64,000 nucleotides of DNA from Drosophila miranda (taxonomy: Eukaryota > Arthropoda > Insecta > Diptera > Drosophilidae): contig NW_022881614.1 of NCBI RefSeq assembly GCF_003369915.1, positions 26,452,336-26,516,335 of the forward strand. Reading direction: 5' to 3'. The translations under genes were made by a program, and so were the position numbers. Positions 42,907-54,040 of the stretch are shown one piece after another; the stretch's first letter is position 1, and the number at the start of each line of letters is the position of its first letter. The notes under the pieces are model-generated. The model had not been told where the DNA came from. It saw nothing but the letters and a program-made list of their open reading frames with translations, and did no database searches.

Positions 42907-44322
42907 ATGTTGAGCGACAAAATGGATCATTCCACTGAGTTGACCAGCCAGACGGCAGTGGACTCCGCCGTCGTCCGCTCGGCAAATATCCAAGAGACGG
43001 TGGACCTCGTATTCAACGAAAAGCACCAGATATTTGACATAGCACCCAGGCCGCACGTCGAGTTGTCTGGCCATTTCTTACGAAGTTTCGCCTATTTCAC
43101 GCTTAAGCACCGCTCGCCCATGACGTTGGGGGAAATGATTAGTTTCCTACATGATAATGAGCCGAAGATAATGGAGATCTTTGGATCCTATGCACACTTC
43201 GATTTGAACAGGATTTGCTGGAGTCTGCAGCTGCTGCGCGCTGAGATACAGGAAAACCAGGAGTTTCAGCTGTTCCATGGCAAGGCCCCTGATGTCGAGG
43301 ACTGGAATCGGTTTATTAGCACTCTGGACGAGGATAGGAATCGTTGGTTCTCCTCCGTCTGGTTGCACGCCGAATGCTATATGTATAGACGCATTTGAGC
43401 TATTTTTCGGCGTCCTGACTTGCTCTCCAGCTACGACTACTTTTCGCAGAAAAAGATCGATGCCACGACAAGCGTCGTGAAACTAATGAGGGATGTTATC
43501 ATGGGTATGCGGGGAATGCTGCGCTCTCAGGAGAAATTCCAGCGCATGCTGAAGCTGTCCCTGTGGAGCAATCGCTGTGATCTGTCCATAAACAAACAGG
43601 CTCCAGATGCTCAGTTTCTGAAGCTAATGGCGGATTACGAGTCTGATCTGCTGGTGGATCAGTCTGCGGATGTCTGGCGTGTCCTCACCGAGGCCTGGGA
43701 CCCCGTTTATGTGGACATTGTGTGCGATAACGCTGGCTTCGAACTTTTCTCAGACCTGCTGTTGGCTGAATATCTCATCGAAACGGGCTTGGCTCTCAAA
43801 GTGCGATGCCATGTCAAGGCTATTCCTTGGTTCATCTCCGACGTCACTAAGCAGGACTTTCTCTGGATGCCGAAATTCCTTCGCAGTCACAAGATTGCCG
43901 AAATAGCCGCATTCGGACGCCGTCTGCGTCGATACATGCGGGATCGTTCGTTCGTCTTGTGCGACACCTCCTACTTTTGGACCAGCCCCCACGACTGCAG
44001 CCAGATGAAGAAGCGCCTGCCCTGCCTGTACGTCTCTCTCAGCGAGGCAGCGCTGGTCATCTTCAAGGGGGATCTCAACTACCGCAAACTGCTAGGCGAC
44101 ATCAACTGGTATTACACAGCGCCTCTGATCGAGTGCATGCGTGGATTCTTTCCGACCAGTGTGTGTGCGTTGCGTACCATAAAGTCGGACATCTACTGCG
44201 GTCTTCCAATCTGCACGGTGGAGTGGCTGTCCGAGGACGATCCCCAATGGATGAGGACGGGTAAGAAGGGCGTCATCCAAGTGGCCGTCATGCATAGACT
44301 CTCGGGGGATGCACTAGTTTAA
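42907..44322 (+). pseudogene. Intronless ARMT1/DUF89 phosphatase paralogue 5 (one premature TGA)
   Basis: A single 472-codon reading frame without introns, interrupted only by TGA at 43396-43398 between YMYRRI and AIFRRPDLLSSYDYF, where paralogue 4 has Ser. All family blocks are present in order: SFAYFTLKHRSPMTL, WLHAECYMYRR, VDIVCDNAGFELFSDLLLAEY, AIPWFISDV, FKGDLNYRKLLGDI and CALRTIKSD. The lack of introns found in the other four copies suggests a retrocopy or intron loss. Either one nonsense mutation has just silenced it or the UGA is read through; without expression data the former is more likely. ATG 42907 is used because it opens the frame; 42922 is an alternative. Confidence 0.85.
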
Positions 44323-44885
44323 AGAATATAGTTTATAAATATCAAAGAATGACCTCGTATTATTTGATACAAGACAGCACATAATACGTATGTTGCTATT
44401 GTCATTTTATTATTATTTTATGTTTTATGCCCTATGACCTAGTGTTTGGGTAGGCGGTGTAAGTCGTTAAAATAAGTATTGCATTCCATATTATAGACTA
44501 CGGCTAGGCATTACCAAGTAAGTATGAATGGTAGAAAAATATGTATGCTCTAAGGCGATATTTATAGCTATGTGTAGATGTTTAGATGTACTCGTTTGTA
44601 AGTGTTCAGATCCCGACGCAGATGCTGGGGATCGGCTGTGTTTGCGATGCACATCAAGTTTCAAGTCTTATCAATTGCTGTTGCAAGAAATTAGGTAAAA
44701 TACAAAACAAAAACGAGAAACTTCTTTAGCGTTTACGTTTGTGATCAGCTTAGGCACCACGCCTAGTCATCCTCCATTTCTTTGCGGTTGTTATATATAA
44801 TCCAAAATCCAAATAAAAGGATTCTTTTCGTCCTGGTTCTCTTGCTGGTTTGGATGGCTGATGGCTGACCCCTGACCGCTGCAGC
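44323..44885. other. Intergenic / probable 3' UTRs
   Basis: Lies between two convergent genes (paralogue 5 on +, exonuclease on -). AT-rich; no open frame or repeat recognised. Confidence 0.4.
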
Positions 44886-45482
44886 TCAGAAGCCACTGTT
44901 GAGCTGCTGATATGGCGTCAGATCTTTGGTGATCGAGAAGAGGGCTCCGTCACGAACCATCTTGCATATGAGGGCGCCCAGGTTCTTGGCGTCATCGATT
45001 CCGGAGTGAGCACGTCCCTCGAAGGCCAGGTCCACATGGGACAGAGCATAGGCGAAGTTGCAGGGACGATACTTGTACCATTCCCTGTAGATGGCCCTCG
45101 CGTCTATCCACTGATTGAAGCACGCTGGCTTGCGTATTCGCTTGCGAGTGCACTCCTTGGCCAGACAGATGCCAAAGTCCCAGTCCGTCCAGGTGACGAA
45201 GACACAGTTTCCCAGTATATTGGATTTATTCGTCTTCGGCAGCACCAGGTTGCGCACGCGCAGCTCATTGCGCAGCCATTCGCAGAACAAATTGAGTGCC
45301 GTCTGCAGCGGAACACCCGCCTCCACTGTCTTTTGCTGAATGCCAGTCAGCTCAGTGCAGTAGTTGCTCAGGCGCGGCGACTACAACGGCATCACGTACG
45401 TGTGAAACTCCTTGCCTGTTTTCAGATTGACCAAAACCGCTGGAAACTATGTGAATCATAAGAATCGAATGATTTGTGTTAT

Positions 45483-45489
45483 GTTTAAT
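45483..45489. repeat. 7-bp target-site duplication (gtttaat), left
   Basis: gtttaat directly precedes the TIR here and directly follows the other TIR at 46284-46290. Confidence 0.9.
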
Positions 45490-46283
45490 CAAAGACTATA
45501 CAATACCAAGATGTCGCATGAGGAACAAATGCTTTTTCAATTTTCGTTTGACGCTTCATGGTACGGGCGCGCGGGGCTAGTACTTCAATTCTCTTTTACG
45601 CTACCTTCGCCTCCGAAGTGCTACTCGGCTTCGTCAATGCCTCGGTCAGCACGAGCTCGAGCCAACCCAGAAATATGCTTGTAGTTGTGTATATGTGTGT
45701 ATGTCCTAGGTCGGCACGGCCATAAACCGGTTTCGCCCGCAGCATATACGGCTTTTAGCTTCACACACAAGCGCACTGAAAGCATGTCAGTGCTGCGTGC
45801 CGCAACCGTAGGGCAGCGTGGTCGCTGATGTCTTTGGCGCGGCACAGTGGGGACTCAGCCGAAATAGTCAAAAAATTGTATGAGTGCTTTAGATAAATTT
45901 AATGTAAGCATTTAATAGAGAATTTTCCAATCGAATTTTCAAGATAGTTTTAGTTTAGGAGATATAAGCACTCAAAGTTTAACATTTTTTCAGTGTGCAA
46001 ATATTTATTGACTAACTAACTAATTTAGCAAGCTGAGACGGCCAAAGGTCCCACTGTGCCGCTCCAATGGCATCGGCGATCCGCGACCACCGCTTCGACG
46101 GTGAAGGCATTGCCGAACAGACGAAACCGATGGGCAGCGGGGTCGCGGTAGAGACGAAGTACAGGCGAAAAGGGAATTGAAACCCCGCGCGCTCCATCGT
46201 GCCTTTTGGGTCCTAATGTTAGGACCCGCCATAGAACAGCTTTTTGGTCGCTCATGCGACATCTTGGTATTGTATAGTCTTTG
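45490..46283. mobile_element. Non-autonomous TIR DNA transposon (P superfamily, 1360/ProtoP-like)
   Basis: A 794-bp insertion with perfect 33-bp terminal inverted repeats (45490-45522 and 46251-46283) starting caaagactatacaataccaa, flanked by a 7-bp duplication gtttaat. A 31-33-bp TIR and 7-bp TSD are the hallmarks of 1360/Hoppel/ProtoP elements; the family call is by these features and should be checked. No transposase frame is visible. It sits in the exonuclease intron. Confidence 0.8.
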
Positions 46284-46700
46284 GTTTAATGTACAATACT
46301 TGGGGCCACTCCCACTCACCAATTATCTCCGACTCCCTCCATTGTGGCGGGGCTTGCTTCTCCCAGCAGGTGGCCTCGAAGTCCACGGAAATGGCATAGG
46401 TATAGGGCTGCATCGCCAACAGCTTGAACTTGCGTGACTTCTTTGTCTTGATGGGCACTGCGTTGGCGGGGGCTGTAATGTCTGCCTCGTTGAGCGACTC
46501 CTCAGGATCGTTGGCTGGATCTGGACGAGCTCCTTCAACGTAGATGGTATCAATCAGGCCCAGTTTCCTGCAAGCAAAGACAGAAAAAGTTAGAGTTTAA
46601 ATTTGGGCCTTGCCTAGGAAATGTAAATGGTGTTATAGACAGCTGAAACAACTACAAAATAATCAAGAAAAGATTCTCCAGACGAGACCCTAACCTCTTC

Positions 46701-47590
46701 TTAGATCTTCTTGCCGTAGCATACGATCATGGGCTTTTGCTCCCACAGCAGGCCGTTGGTTTCGTCCAGGGCTGTGGCTATGACCTCCGGATCGGGCAGG
46801 TGGATGAAAGTCACGAAAGCCTGCCCCTTCATGCGGCCCTGCTGCATCACTTTGATCTCCAGGTTCTCCGGCGTCGTGTACTGCGAGTACAGTTCGCGCA
46901 GCTGCTCTTCGCCGATGTTCTTGTGAAGGTTTTTAATGTACAACTTGTTACTGGGGTCCCCCTCATTGTAGTTTTTATAGACGGGCAGACACGCGGCTCT
47001 GTTTCGTCGCTCTCCAACTCGCTTTCGCTCTCGCTGGGTATGATCTCTGTTTGGATGCCGACGCTTTGCCGGTGGCTTTGAACGACCAGGAAGGAGGAGC
47101 GCCGTTTGAAAGACGGCTCGAGATTCATGCGATTCATTAAATGGAGAACCTGCTGATAGAAGCGTGTGTCAGCCTGCAGGGTTTCGCCAATCCTAGCTAG
47201 AATCTCTGCGTTGATGGGGGGATAGCTACAGCGGAGATACGGAGGCGGCGGCTGCGTAAAGTCACACTGATTATTGCAGGCATATAGCTTTTGCACGTAC
47301 TTCCTGATCTCCTTTTTGGCAGTCGCCGTGGATTCGGATGGCGGTGGCTTTGTCTGGGTGCATTTTTTGGCACGACTGCCATCGTGGGCGACACGCGGTC
47401 CAAAGGGACTCACGCAGAGCGGCTTGTCCAGTATGTCGTTTAGGCCATTCAGTTCTTCCAGCGCTCGCCGAATTCCGTAGTAGCTCAAGGAGCGTGGTAT
47501 GATCAGCTTAAACTCCCGTATCAGTTGCGCCAGCTCGTCCATGTCGCAGGGGAGCTTCTTTATCAACAATTTACTGGTTTAAACACTCAT
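46701..47590 (-). pseudogene. U11/U12 snRNP 65K-like (RNPC3-type) RRM protein (broken)
   Basis: The C-terminal RRM has RNP2-like LYIKNLHKNIGEEQL, the linker MKGQAFVTF (RNP1) and a terminal PMIVCYGKKI. It matches the C-terminal RRM of the minor-spliceosome protein RNPC3, which binds U12 snRNA. The N-terminal half holds LLIKKLPCDMDELAQLI and a Pro/Ser-rich linker. Lesions: codon 4 after the natural ATG (47588-47590) is TAA (47579-47581), and a frameshift lies near 46975-46990, just before the YKNYNEGDPSNK stretch that leads into the RRM. The exonuclease exons follow 133 bp downstream on the same strand, suggesting a shared or dicistronic transcription unit. A Motif 1 box lies about 60 bp upstream. 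Confidence 0.8.
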
Positions 47591-47648
47591 GTTACTGGGA
47601 AAATTTAAAAATTTGTTTTGAATGCAAAATATTTGCATGTTTTAAAAT

Positions 47649-47658
47649 CAGTGTGACC
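47649..47658 (-). promoter_or_regulatory. Motif 1 box upstream of the RNPC3-like gene
   Basis: cagtgtgacc (reverse complement GGTCACACTG), in the correct orientation and distance for the minus-strand gene. It is followed by the same cccgtctcattttaaaatgtacc text found in the inverted arms of the cassettes. Confidence 0.65.
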
Positions 47659-47659
47659 G

Positions 47660-48075
47660 ACCCGTCTCATTTTTAAAATGTACCCTAAATATACTGACGA
47701 ATTCAAGTTCTTTTATACATATTCCTTGTTTTTGATCTTCCGTCGAATATTACCATCTATAAAGAATAATTTTATACGATTGATGAATCAATTTTCTATT
47801 TAACTGTCTTATTCTTAATTTGATTGGATTTCTATATAACGTTGAAAATGAAATTTAATAGATTGATGAAATTGACAAAATATACCATTATTATATACCG
47901 ATATACCGTAAATATACGGTTGGTTCAAATTTTACCTCAGAAAATACCGAAAAGTATTAAAAATACCGTAAACGGTCAGCCTGCATGTGCGCTAAAATCA
48001 GTGTAACCGTGGGTACCGTTCAACCCGTCTCATTTTCAAAATATACCATAAATAAACCGTCGAATTATTTGTCTT
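47660..48075 (+). repeat. Cluster of promoter-like dispersed repeats
   Basis: Two to three partial copies of the segment seen in the cassette arms (cccgtctcatttt, ataccgtaaatatac, gaattcaagttc, tcgaatattac). The second copy starts with a decayed Motif 1 (cagtgtaaccg near 48000). They look like tandem copies of a Motif 1/6 promoter module or of a repeat that carries it. Confidence 0.55.
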
Positions 48076-50552
48076 CATATTTGCCCTAATTGTTCTTTAA
48101 AATACCTTTAAAAATTAAATTTGTTAAAAAATATATCGGTATTATTGGGCGATAAGCAGAAATACTAGTGTTTTAACTGGCTTTTAACATATTCTTCACT
48201 TGCGCCTAACAGCACAGTTTGAGGGACACAATGCGCGCGCTTTTTGAATGCTCTCTGTAAGGGCAGGCCGGTTGTTTGGTCGATAAAGTCAAATAACAAG
48301 TGCATTTTTGATTGCATAAAGGAAATGTTTCCTCTTACTTTTACTAATTGCCGTTCATATCAGATTGCCATCATATGCCGATTCACTTCAAACTGTCCTT
48401 GGGAAGACTGGCAGTCCGCAAGCGCTATCCTATAAGAGGGAATGAAAGACTAGAAAAGTATACGAATCGCGTGCCTATCACTTGATGGATAATCTTCAGA
48501 GCACGTGCATTTTAAAATTAGATACATTATCTGGGGGTCGTAGCGTTCCCGCTGCTATTTTGGATCATTACAATACGTTTTAAATTCCATTACAACAGTT
48601 TTCCATTTACCCAAATGGTCAATGCACTTTTGGCGCACGTTCCGAGCACAATTTTTAATCAAATTGAATTCCACATGGAAAAGGCCTGACATGATCTGCT
48701 TTTTGATTTATGGAACACACACACGCAATCATGGGGCGGTTATAAAAAGATCAGCACTCAGAAGCAGATTGCATAAAATTTGCAATGATTCAATGGACAA
48801 CAACAAGGAACCAGATCCAAGTGGGGCAGAAAGACAGAGAGAGGGAGGGGACAGCCACACGATGCAGACACACGACACACTCTCACTTTCGCACCATATG
48901 CGGAAGTCCACTTTTTTCGCCACAGACAAAATACAAAATTGGTTGAATGAACTCTGTATGTGCCTCTGCGCGAGGGGCAGCAACTTTTGAATTCACTTTT
49001 ACTTGCAGCACAAATTGAATCGACTGCGTGGCGGCTTTGCATTTTACATTCAAACTGACTTTGATGGGTTAAGCTATATTTAGAAAATTGCAAGCAATTT
49101 CCAGCCAATTGGGTGGAAAATGGCGAAACGACGAGAGTTTTGGAAGGAAATGCGTGCAGCGAAGAAAAACGATCAATACGGAAGGGAATTTAGAGCAAGG
49201 ATTGTTTAATACGTAGCTGTAGGTAGCACTTACTCTGAGAGCTAGATCTAAACAATAAATTCGTGGCAGCAACTGCAGAGCAGTCCTCTTCAACGCTACG
49301 GCTGTGGTCGACTGTTCCAAACTATCCGGCTCCTGATTTATAGAAAAACACTTGGCCTGTTTTATTGTTCCCATTCTCACAGTACGAGTAGTATGTATGA
49401 TTCATTTCAAAGGAAACCCTCAGATCGAGTCAGCAACGGCAACGGCAACAGGTTTCTTGACGACTGTTCGGCCTCTCTTTTTCCCATTAAATCAGACTGA
49501 GATGACAAGCCCCTTTTTACACATTTGCTTTCCACTTAACTATTCCTCCCAAACCCCCCCCCCCCCCCACCGCTCCTTTCCCTCATTGGACAACTAAAAC
49601 ATCTGAGGGATGTGTGATTTACGTTCTAGCAAAACAATGGGGGAAGAGGCTCAACTGGCATTAGTAGTGCCATTAAACACTACTGAAAACCATTTCAATT
49701 AACAACAGATTTGCCGGGGCATGCACGGGTGTACGTGTACGTGTACGATTATGGCTGCCTGATTGCAGGCAGAGTCATGATTCGTTCACCGAATGTACCG
49801 CGTGCTCGAGCACAATAGACCTGGTAGCCAAACAAAAGGTATAAACAACAGGGGGACTTCCAGCGAATTCCAGGCGGATCGGATCTGTCGCAGAATATCT
49901 AAATGGGAAGAGCTCTAGCCCAAAGGCAAATCAAAGTTCGGAATGCAATGACAATCATCACGTGCTAGAGTACAAATACTACGAGTACGAACGAGAATGC
50001 AAGCCAATTGACTTTCCCTTGGGCATGCTAATTGCCACTTGCAGATCTATTTATTTATGGATGATTACAATCAAGGTCCTGGAATGCATAATAAATGGGG
50101 GTCCAGCATGGTTCCGTCCCAGGACTCAGAATTATTACAATTGATAGAAATTAGTGGAATTGTGGACGGAACTGAAGAAAGGGGAACTGGGGATGGGCCT
50201 GCGAGAAATTATATATATTTATTGCGCATACGCCGCGTGCAGCGCGCCGCGCGTGCATGAAATTTCTCTGGGAAGGCCGAAAAATGTCTGACGACGACCA
50301 CTGCGCTACCCTGCCTATCCCACAGTCCCTGTCCACTGCCGCTGTTGGTAGAATTGCATGCATTTATTGCATTTGTGTACGAATGTGAGAGTATAGTACC
50401 GTACCCTTCACTTCACTTCACTTTACTTCATTTCATTTCATTCAGTTGTTCATGTGGACTCGTATGGGTGTACCTACAATATGTTTGGTATATTGTAGGT
50501 ATAGGTTCGTGCTATTCGTTCACCTTGATGTATTTGTATTTGTACTTGTTTT
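48076..50552. other. No recognisable gene; low-complexity tracts
   Basis: About 2.5 kb without a domain-bearing frame. It contains a run of about 16 C near 49553-49569, a cttca/tttca pentamer tract near 50405-50445 and cac/aac-rich short repeats. Short open frames on both strands show no family resemblance. It could be intronic or intergenic remains. Confidence 0.4.
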
Positions 50553-51538
50553 TATACCCGATACTCAAAATGAGTATTGGTATATTAGATTTGTGGTAAA
50601 AGTGGATGTGTGTAACGTCCAGAAGGAATCGTTTCCGACCCCATAAAGTATATATATTCTTGATCAGCATCAATAGCCGAGTCGATTGAGCCCTGTCTGT
50701 CTGTCCGTCCGTCCGTCTGTCCGTCTGTCCGTCTGTCCGTCCGTCCGTCTGTCCGTCTGTCCGTCCCCTTCAGCCCCCACAAAGGGCGAAAATCTGTGGC
50801 ATCCACAATTTCGACGATACGAGAAAACCAAAAACGGAGAATCGTAGAAGATGACTATATCTTCTAGTTATTATAGCCAGAATCAAGAAAACAATTTCAT
50901 TCTTTCTCGCTCTGTCTCTCTCTAACACACAGGTTTCATGGTCGGTTTTGCCAATTGCAAAATATGAGTTCAAGGATCTCAGAACTCATAAGAGCTAGAG
51001 CAACCAAATTTGGTATCCACACTCCTGTGATATCGGACCTTGACCGTTTTGTGTCAAAATTTCGCCACACCCCCTTCCGCCCCCTCAAAGGACGAAAATC
51101 TGGGGCATCCACAAATCTCAGAGACTATTAACGCTAGAGTAACCAAATTTAGTATCCGCACTTCTGTTAGATCTCACTATAAAACGTATATCTCAAAATT
51201 TCGCCCCACCCCCTTCCGCCCACACAAAGGACGAAAATCTGTTGCATCCACAATATTGCAGATTCGAGAAAACTAAAAACGCAGAATCATAGATAATGAC
51301 CATATCTATCAGATTGCTATATCTGGATCAGATCAGATCATTTTTATAGCCAAAAGGAACAAATCAATTTGCAGTGGCTACGCAGCGCCCGACGTCACGC
51401 TCAGACTGATTTTCTGTCTCTCTCGCACGCACTCTTTGTCGTGTCGTTTAATATTAGCGGCGTCTGCCGGAGGAGAGCCATACTGACTTAGTATCGGGTA
51501 TGCGGTGTCCGCAGCAACTCACAACGTTCCCCCTCGTT
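50553..51538 (+). mobile_element. DINE-1-like element with a long microsatellite core
   Basis: Both termini are present. The second quarter of the element (from the gcgcctagtgctc box to the first ttccgccc block) is deleted, and the core is expanded (twelve or so GTCTGTCC/GTCC units). The tataactgtagagt just before the terminal hairpin is also missing. Confidence 0.9.
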
Positions 51539-53161
51539 GTATTTGTATCTGCATCTGTGAGTTTTGTGTACGCCATGCTCTTGACTTTGGATAAGTTTGG
51601 TAAAAACTGCTTTCAGCCGGATTTCCCGCATTCTCTAACCATCAGAAAACCAGACATTGAATTGCGCAAAGCGTTCATTGGTCAACTTTCTGTGGTGGAG
51701 ACTTTGTACACCATCAAAATACTCTACAATCGATCCAACCGAAGATCAATACTCTGGAAAGGTTATAAATGGTCTCTAAAATCAAGTTATCTATACGGAT
51801 GATTAAGTGGGAATTTGCACATAAATTTCTGGCACAAAGCGTATGCCACCTCATCTTCGTTGCGGCTTCTGTTTGTCCATAGAATTCGTCTGTTTGATCT
51901 TTAATTTGTGCGCAGCAGTAAATTTACTGCTCTGTATATGATTTTGGATACCCATTGTTGGAATAAATAATCTATAAAATGTGCAAAAACAATAAATTTC
52001 AATCAAACGGGTTCCTACTGCTGCTGCTGCTACTATCAGGGGACGATGACACAATCGAGGAAGTTCTCACAGATATATTTATCATCTATTATTAGCTCCC
52101 GCTGTAATGGGGAATTATTGTTCAAATGTGATTGCTTTGCAATTGCAAATAGTTTCTGTATTCAATATGCATATGTGTCTCGCTTCTGACACTATCTGGC
52201 ATTACTTTTAATCAGTTTGAGACGACTGGTTTCCCTATAGCGAAACTACATAAATGCTACCGCATACCGCACGATTCTGGAACCTACCTTTCGAAAACTA
52301 TGTTGTCCATCCATGAGAGCCAGCACTGTATTTCAAGTGCTTCCCAGTAGTACTTACAATGTTTGCATCGGTCGTTGGAAGGGGTCCAGGTACGGGAGGA
52401 GGGTAGGGATAGGGCTGGTTTGTTTGCGGGCTATTCAAACTGGTTTGCACGAGATACGATGTTTAGAATACGAGAGGGAGAACAGAACGAACCACCACTG
52501 TGATATGTTCGAGGATTGCGCAACCTGCTATCGGTTGTGTATGTACTCACGAGTGCAGGGCCAAGACCTCCCATTGATCGATCAAGTGAAAGAACTCTGT
52601 GGCGGCGAATCTTATCGGTGGATCAGCGATCTACCCCAAGACAGGAATGCGAAACGAATCGCAATACGACTTATCTCTGGCTCGAGTGACAAATCAAAAC
52701 TGACAATAAAATGTGGGATTATGAAGCACCAAATATTAACTGATTGAAAGCTCTTATTTTATCGCTTGGAATTTTCTTGTTTGTGCTCACAGTATAACAG
52801 ATACAATAACAACAACAATGACAAAAAAACAACAACAACAAAAATGAAGAGATTCCATTTATAGAAATACTACTACGCATTTCAATTAATAAAATAGTCA
52901 TAATTAAATTAAAGCCCAAGCCCCAGTCCCTGGCTACTGCACGAGTCGTATAACAATAAGATCTTCCATATGCCCGACGATTACCTATACAGAGAAAGGT
53001 TATAAGCAAGTATATAGGCGTAAGATTATGCATAGTACATAGTGATGCTATTTATACAGTAACTCGAGACCATGCCATCATATAGATTACAAGCTTTATC
53101 CATCCAGCAGCAGCATCCCATGCCGTGTTACTCTTACATACCTATGTACATATACATATAT
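51539..53161. other. No confident gene; one Cys-rich open frame
   Basis: A 144-codon frame at 52313-52747 (+) encodes a cysteine cluster (CDMFEDCATCYRLCMYS) and later ELCGG, which hints at a small disulphide-rich protein. No signal peptide, splice support or known family is evident, so it may be chance. The rest is AT-rich with caa/aac repeats (about 52800-52845). Confidence 0.3.
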
Positions 53162-53841
53162 AGTGACATATCTATAGTCCATGCTCCGCATACCCTTTTC
53201 TATGTCTATTACCCTGCACCCACAGTACTATAAACAATACGACACCCTCAGCTTCGAACCCTCATAAACAATCTCACGCTCGAAATGGACCACGCGTAGC
53301 CGATTGCAGGCAATGTAAACAAACACCCTAAACTGGAAGTTGAACATAAAACAATAGATGCCGCACTAGAATCCAGCCGCACCAGAATCACGCCACTCTT
53401 CAGAGATCAATTACTAATCGATTCTCAAGAATCACACCATCCTAGCTGACCAATCAGAGGCCCTATTCTCAGCCACCCCCAAGTAATGCAACACCGCTCA
53501 TACGCAGCGGAAGCCTTTCATCAAAAGCCGCCTTTCCCACATATCGACCGAGTCACGTACTCCATCTCCGAAGCCGAAGTCGAAGCCAACGCCTACGAAT
53601 CCAAATCCGAATCCCAAACCGAGCATCATAATATAAATAGTCTACATCTAAGAAGCCAACTCAGTTCTGTTCAAGACAAACGTCAATCGCGACACCGTCG
53701 GAGAATTCAACCAAAGTTAATTCCGTTCAAGACATCAGACCTCAGTCATCGTCGGGGAAATAACTAACCAATGTACGCTAAGTTTAAGTGAAAGAATAAA
53801 ACCTTTTTTAAAACTTAAACTGAAGTGTCGCATATTTAACT
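53162..53841 (+). repeat. 5' LTR of the errantivirus (ends approximate)
   Basis: Proposed LTR starting agtgacatat after a TATA-rich target and ending atatttaact. Inside are a TATA box (tataaata, about 53631), an initiator-like tcagttctg downstream and a polyadenylation signal aataaa near 53795. The AGT ... ACT ends and the abutting primer site fit errantiviruses. The start is uncertain because no second LTR is available. Confidence 0.5.
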
Positions 53842-53857
53842 GCGCAGTCGGTAGGAT
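53842..53857 (+). promoter_or_regulatory. Primer-binding site (tRNA-Ser-like)
   Basis: gcgcagtcggtaggat directly follows the proposed LTR end. It matches the GGCGCAGTCGG-type site complementary to tRNA-Ser that is used by 17.6/297-like elements. Confidence 0.55.
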
Positions 53858-54040
53858 CTCAGTTAAAAGTGAATCCCTTTTTTAAGACGATCAATTGGCG
53901 TAGTGACAGTTACAGTGCGTAATAACCTACAGTGATCAGAGAAAAAGTAACGCTAATACTAAAGAGATCCGCCAAAGAATCTACACACGATCGAACTCAA
54001 TTAATATTAGGAAAAAATAAATAAATAAAAAGAAATCAAC

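Larger units (their letters stand above)
44886..46567 (-). pseudogene. ERI1/Snipper-type 3'-5' exoribonuclease (broken)
   Basis: DEDDh exonuclease of the 3'hExo/ERI1/Snipper family, which degrades structured RNA and DNA ends. Two exons are recognisable. The 5' one (46320-46567) encodes KLGLIDTIYVEG, then SVDFEATCWE (Exo I) and QWRESEII, ending at a GTGAGT donor. The 3' one (44886 to about 45435) encodes LSNYCTELTGIQQ, TWTDWDFGICL (Exo II), CFNQWIDARAIYREW and GRAHSGIDDAKNLGAL (Exo III with catalytic His and Asp). An in-frame TAG at 45381-45383 replaces what is usually an acidic codon after TYVMPL. The intron between the exons carries a 794-bp transposon, and the acceptor region looks altered. 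Catalytic residues are otherwise intact. The exact symbol (Snp) is likely but not asserted. Confidence 0.8.

Noticed and set aside
48622..49108. Short frames on both strands around 48.6-49.1 kb
   Set aside because: Overlapping frames on both strands with low-complexity content and no family resemblance.
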